Assembly: GCA_946811185.2 (NCBI GenBank)
Contig: OX328102.1
Span: 47,531,619 to 47,595,618, forward strand
DNA from: Hippopus hippopus
Taxonomy: Eukaryota; Mollusca; Bivalvia; Cardiida; Cardiidae
Direction: 5' to 3'
Length of the DNA stretch: 64,000 bases
Below the pieces are notes generated by a model. It worked only from the letters and a program-made list of their open reading frames with translations, searched no databases and had not been told where the DNA came from. The position numbers and the translations under genes are program-made. How positions within the stretch are numbered: the stretch's first letter is position 1; each line of letters opens with the position of its first letter. Of the stretch, positions 62,299 through 64,000 are shown in pieces.

Positions 62299-62783
62299 CA
62301 AGGGTGACAACCTACGTCATAGCAGAGGTGTCGGAATAGCCGCCATTTTGTGCGCAAAGTGCAGATTAATTACTTTAAAAAGATATATGTATCTAAAATT
62401 TACTTATAATACCTACTTCATCTGGTGACGGTAAATATATTTGTCCTATTCGTGAACTCAAAATGCCATGAAACAATGTTGTAGCTCTAAACACTTCAAC
62501 ACAATTATTCTTAACGGCATTGTCAACAGTCTAATTATAAATAGATATCGGGTACATTTCTGCAGAAAATTGTGCGGAGGTAATTGCAAAATCAACGAAA
62601 CTAATGAACAAAATATTAATGTATACTAACGAAGAAAGTTGTCAGGTACCATATGCACTGCTTTGTTTGGACAGATCTTCAATAACAATAATGTACAAGC
62701 TGAAAAATTTACCTTTTAAAACGAAAGTGGCGGATTTAAAATGTCTCCGATGACGTATGCTATGACGTAGGTTGTTACCCCTG
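62299..62783. mobile_element. MITE with 26-bp TIRs and 5-bp duplication
   Basis: Left caagggtgacaacctacgtc + atagca (62299-62324) and right tgctatgacgtaggttgtta + cccctg (62758-62783) are inverted with two mismatches. atggt at 62294-62298 and 62784-62788 is a direct 5-bp duplication. 485 bp, no transposase. Inner near-terminal parts (gccgccattttg / aaagtggcggat) are also mirrored. Confidence 0.9.
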
Positions 62784-62905
62784 ATGGTGAGACCATTTTT
62801 TAATTTAAAGCCAAGTTAAAATTATCTACAATTTGAATTTTAACAGAGGTATATGCATGTATTCATATCTTCATTCCACTTTTTACTATATTATGCTTGC
62901 ACGAT

Positions 62906-63102
62906 GGCCCGTTTTCACCAATCTTTCTTAAAAAGGTTCTTAGTCTTATCCTCCAGAGTTTTCTAAATTGGAAAGTAACACTACTTCTTATTGGCTATAC
63001 CAAATGGTTTAGTCAGCCAAAAGTTGTGTTACTTTCCAATTAACAAAATCTTGAAGAACAGGGCTAAGAATGTTCTTAAGAATGGTTGGTGAATACGAGC
63101 CT
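62906..63102. mobile_element. H5 palindromic MITE
   Basis: ggcccgttttcaccaatctt, tttctaaattggaaagtaac, ttggctataccaaatggttt + agtcagccaaaag, gttactttccaatt, aatggttggtgaatacgagc. Imperfect apex. Both arms share aattggaaagtaac in place of aatttgaaagtaac. Confidence 0.87.
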
Positions 63103-63680
63103 AGTGTTTGCATTGTCTACAATTTGAATTTTTAACAGAGGTATTAATTTCTTCATTCCATTTTTTAACCATTTTGTTCTTGCAAGATTCTTTCGATCTG
63201 GTTTTTCAGCATTCCTTTCGATCCGTTAAACCATTGGTCGGTCCAGATGAAAGAGAGAACGCATTCGTCAAAAATGGACTTAATGTGCAATCTATATAAC
63301 TATATTTTCGGTTATGCGAAGTGTAGTCTTCACGAGTAAGCAGTTTTGTATAAGGAGAAAGATAGTTTGTTTTGAAAGAAGGAAAGAAAGAAAGAAAGAA
63401 AGAAAGAATGGTTTGATGACAGGAATTATGTAGAATAACGGTATATTGATAGTGATGATATTATTCACCATCATTACTCACCTCATCAACCATTCAATCT
63501 ATCAACCAACAAACTCACTAACTCTGAAATTTCTTAACGCTTTTTTTTTTTCACGTAGATAATGAAGCTTTATGAAAGCGATACTTTAAAGACCTATAAG
63601 TGACCAAAAGCAGACATTTCGGAAGTCGAAATGCAGGCAAATTCAATTCATAATATTCAAAATTATGGATATTTTTATGA
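63103..63680. other. no gene; GAAA repeat
   Basis: (GAAA)n at 63374-63407. Sequence at 63115-63165 (tgtctacaatttgaattttt + aacagaggtat) repeats 62827-62850, a short local duplication. No gene. Confidence 0.5.
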
Positions 63681-63815
63681 GCCTGACAAAGTGTTATATA
63701 GATCTAGTATGGTCTGTCAAATTTCCACTCGCTGGCAGAAAAAATGAATTTTGAAGCTAGAATTGAATTTAACAGTATTTCGACTCATGTGTTTACCTTT
63801 GGCTGCCTATGGGCC
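63680..63815. mobile_element. M11 fragment
   Basis: ctcgctggcagaaaaaatga + attttgaagctaga and gtttacctttggctgcctat + gggcc resemble the centre and right end of M11, with the middle lost. Confidence 0.5.
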
Positions 63816-64000
63816 TATGAGCCAGTGTTCAAATAAAGCTAGATTTGATAAAATCTACACAAAAATCGTGAAACAAATATAGCGCTTTTTCAGTTCCCCT
63901 TTACAGTCAGTGGTCATAAATATTTCACCGAATTAAAAATTCCCATTGACTTACAGGTATATTTCAGTGTGCAAGAAAATTATATACGCTGCCTTTGATC

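Overview
This window looks like non-coding, transposon-saturated nuclear DNA of a marine bivalve mollusc, probably a heterodont clam. The call is inferred from AT-rich sequence, abundant tRNA-derived SINEs, Helentron-like elements with about 145-bp tandem cores and a GGGCC-loop-GGCCC terminal hairpin, and very many short hairpin MITEs. I see no bacterial operon, no real tRNA or rRNA gene, no CRISPR array and no intact host protein-coding gene. Most open frames are short and lie inside repeats.

The repeats sort into families, labelled here for convenience. H1 is a ~228-bp element flanked by TTAA with a central hairpin around AAAATGCTGG/CCAGCATTTT, about 30 copies. H2 is a hairpin with arms like GATCAGACTGCAC/GTGCAGTCTGATC, about 20 copies. 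H3 is ~260 bp with ends like GAGCCATGCTCTG, 12 copies. H4 is ~265 bp with two internal hairpins, 2 copies. H5 is a ~200-bp palindrome centred on GGTTTAGCC, about 8 copies. M7, M8 and M11 are larger MITE-like elements that nest in one another. FB1 is a 3.5-kb foldback element. SINE-A, SINE-B and SINE-T are tRNA-derived SINEs, several with clear target-site duplications.

Layout. 0.5-1.2 kb: tandem 156-bp modules. 1.8-2.3 kb: M7. 2.4-4.4 kb: relics of a LINE reverse transcriptase and a Harbinger-type transposase. 4.4-6.1 kb: a SINE split by a Helentron-like element that itself holds another SINE. 6.4-10.1 kb: SINEs and an M7 copy containing M8. 10.2-28 kb: dense H1/H2/H3/H5 with SINEs. 29.4-32.9 kb: FB1. 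33-48 kb: more H1-H4, SINEs, an ATCGAAA-rich block, and at 43.3-43.57 kb a CpG-rich promoter-like stretch ending in a consensus 5' splice site. 48-64 kb: sparser, more AT-rich sequence with scattered copies.

The elements repeatedly insert into each other, which gives a relative age order: H1, H5, M7 and M11 are hosts; SINEs, H3, M7, M8 and a TTAA MITE are guests. The most interesting signals are paired changes in the two arms of single hairpin copies, a hairpin core shared by otherwise unrelated families H2, H3 and H4, and the 3.5-kb foldback element with four copies of one open frame.
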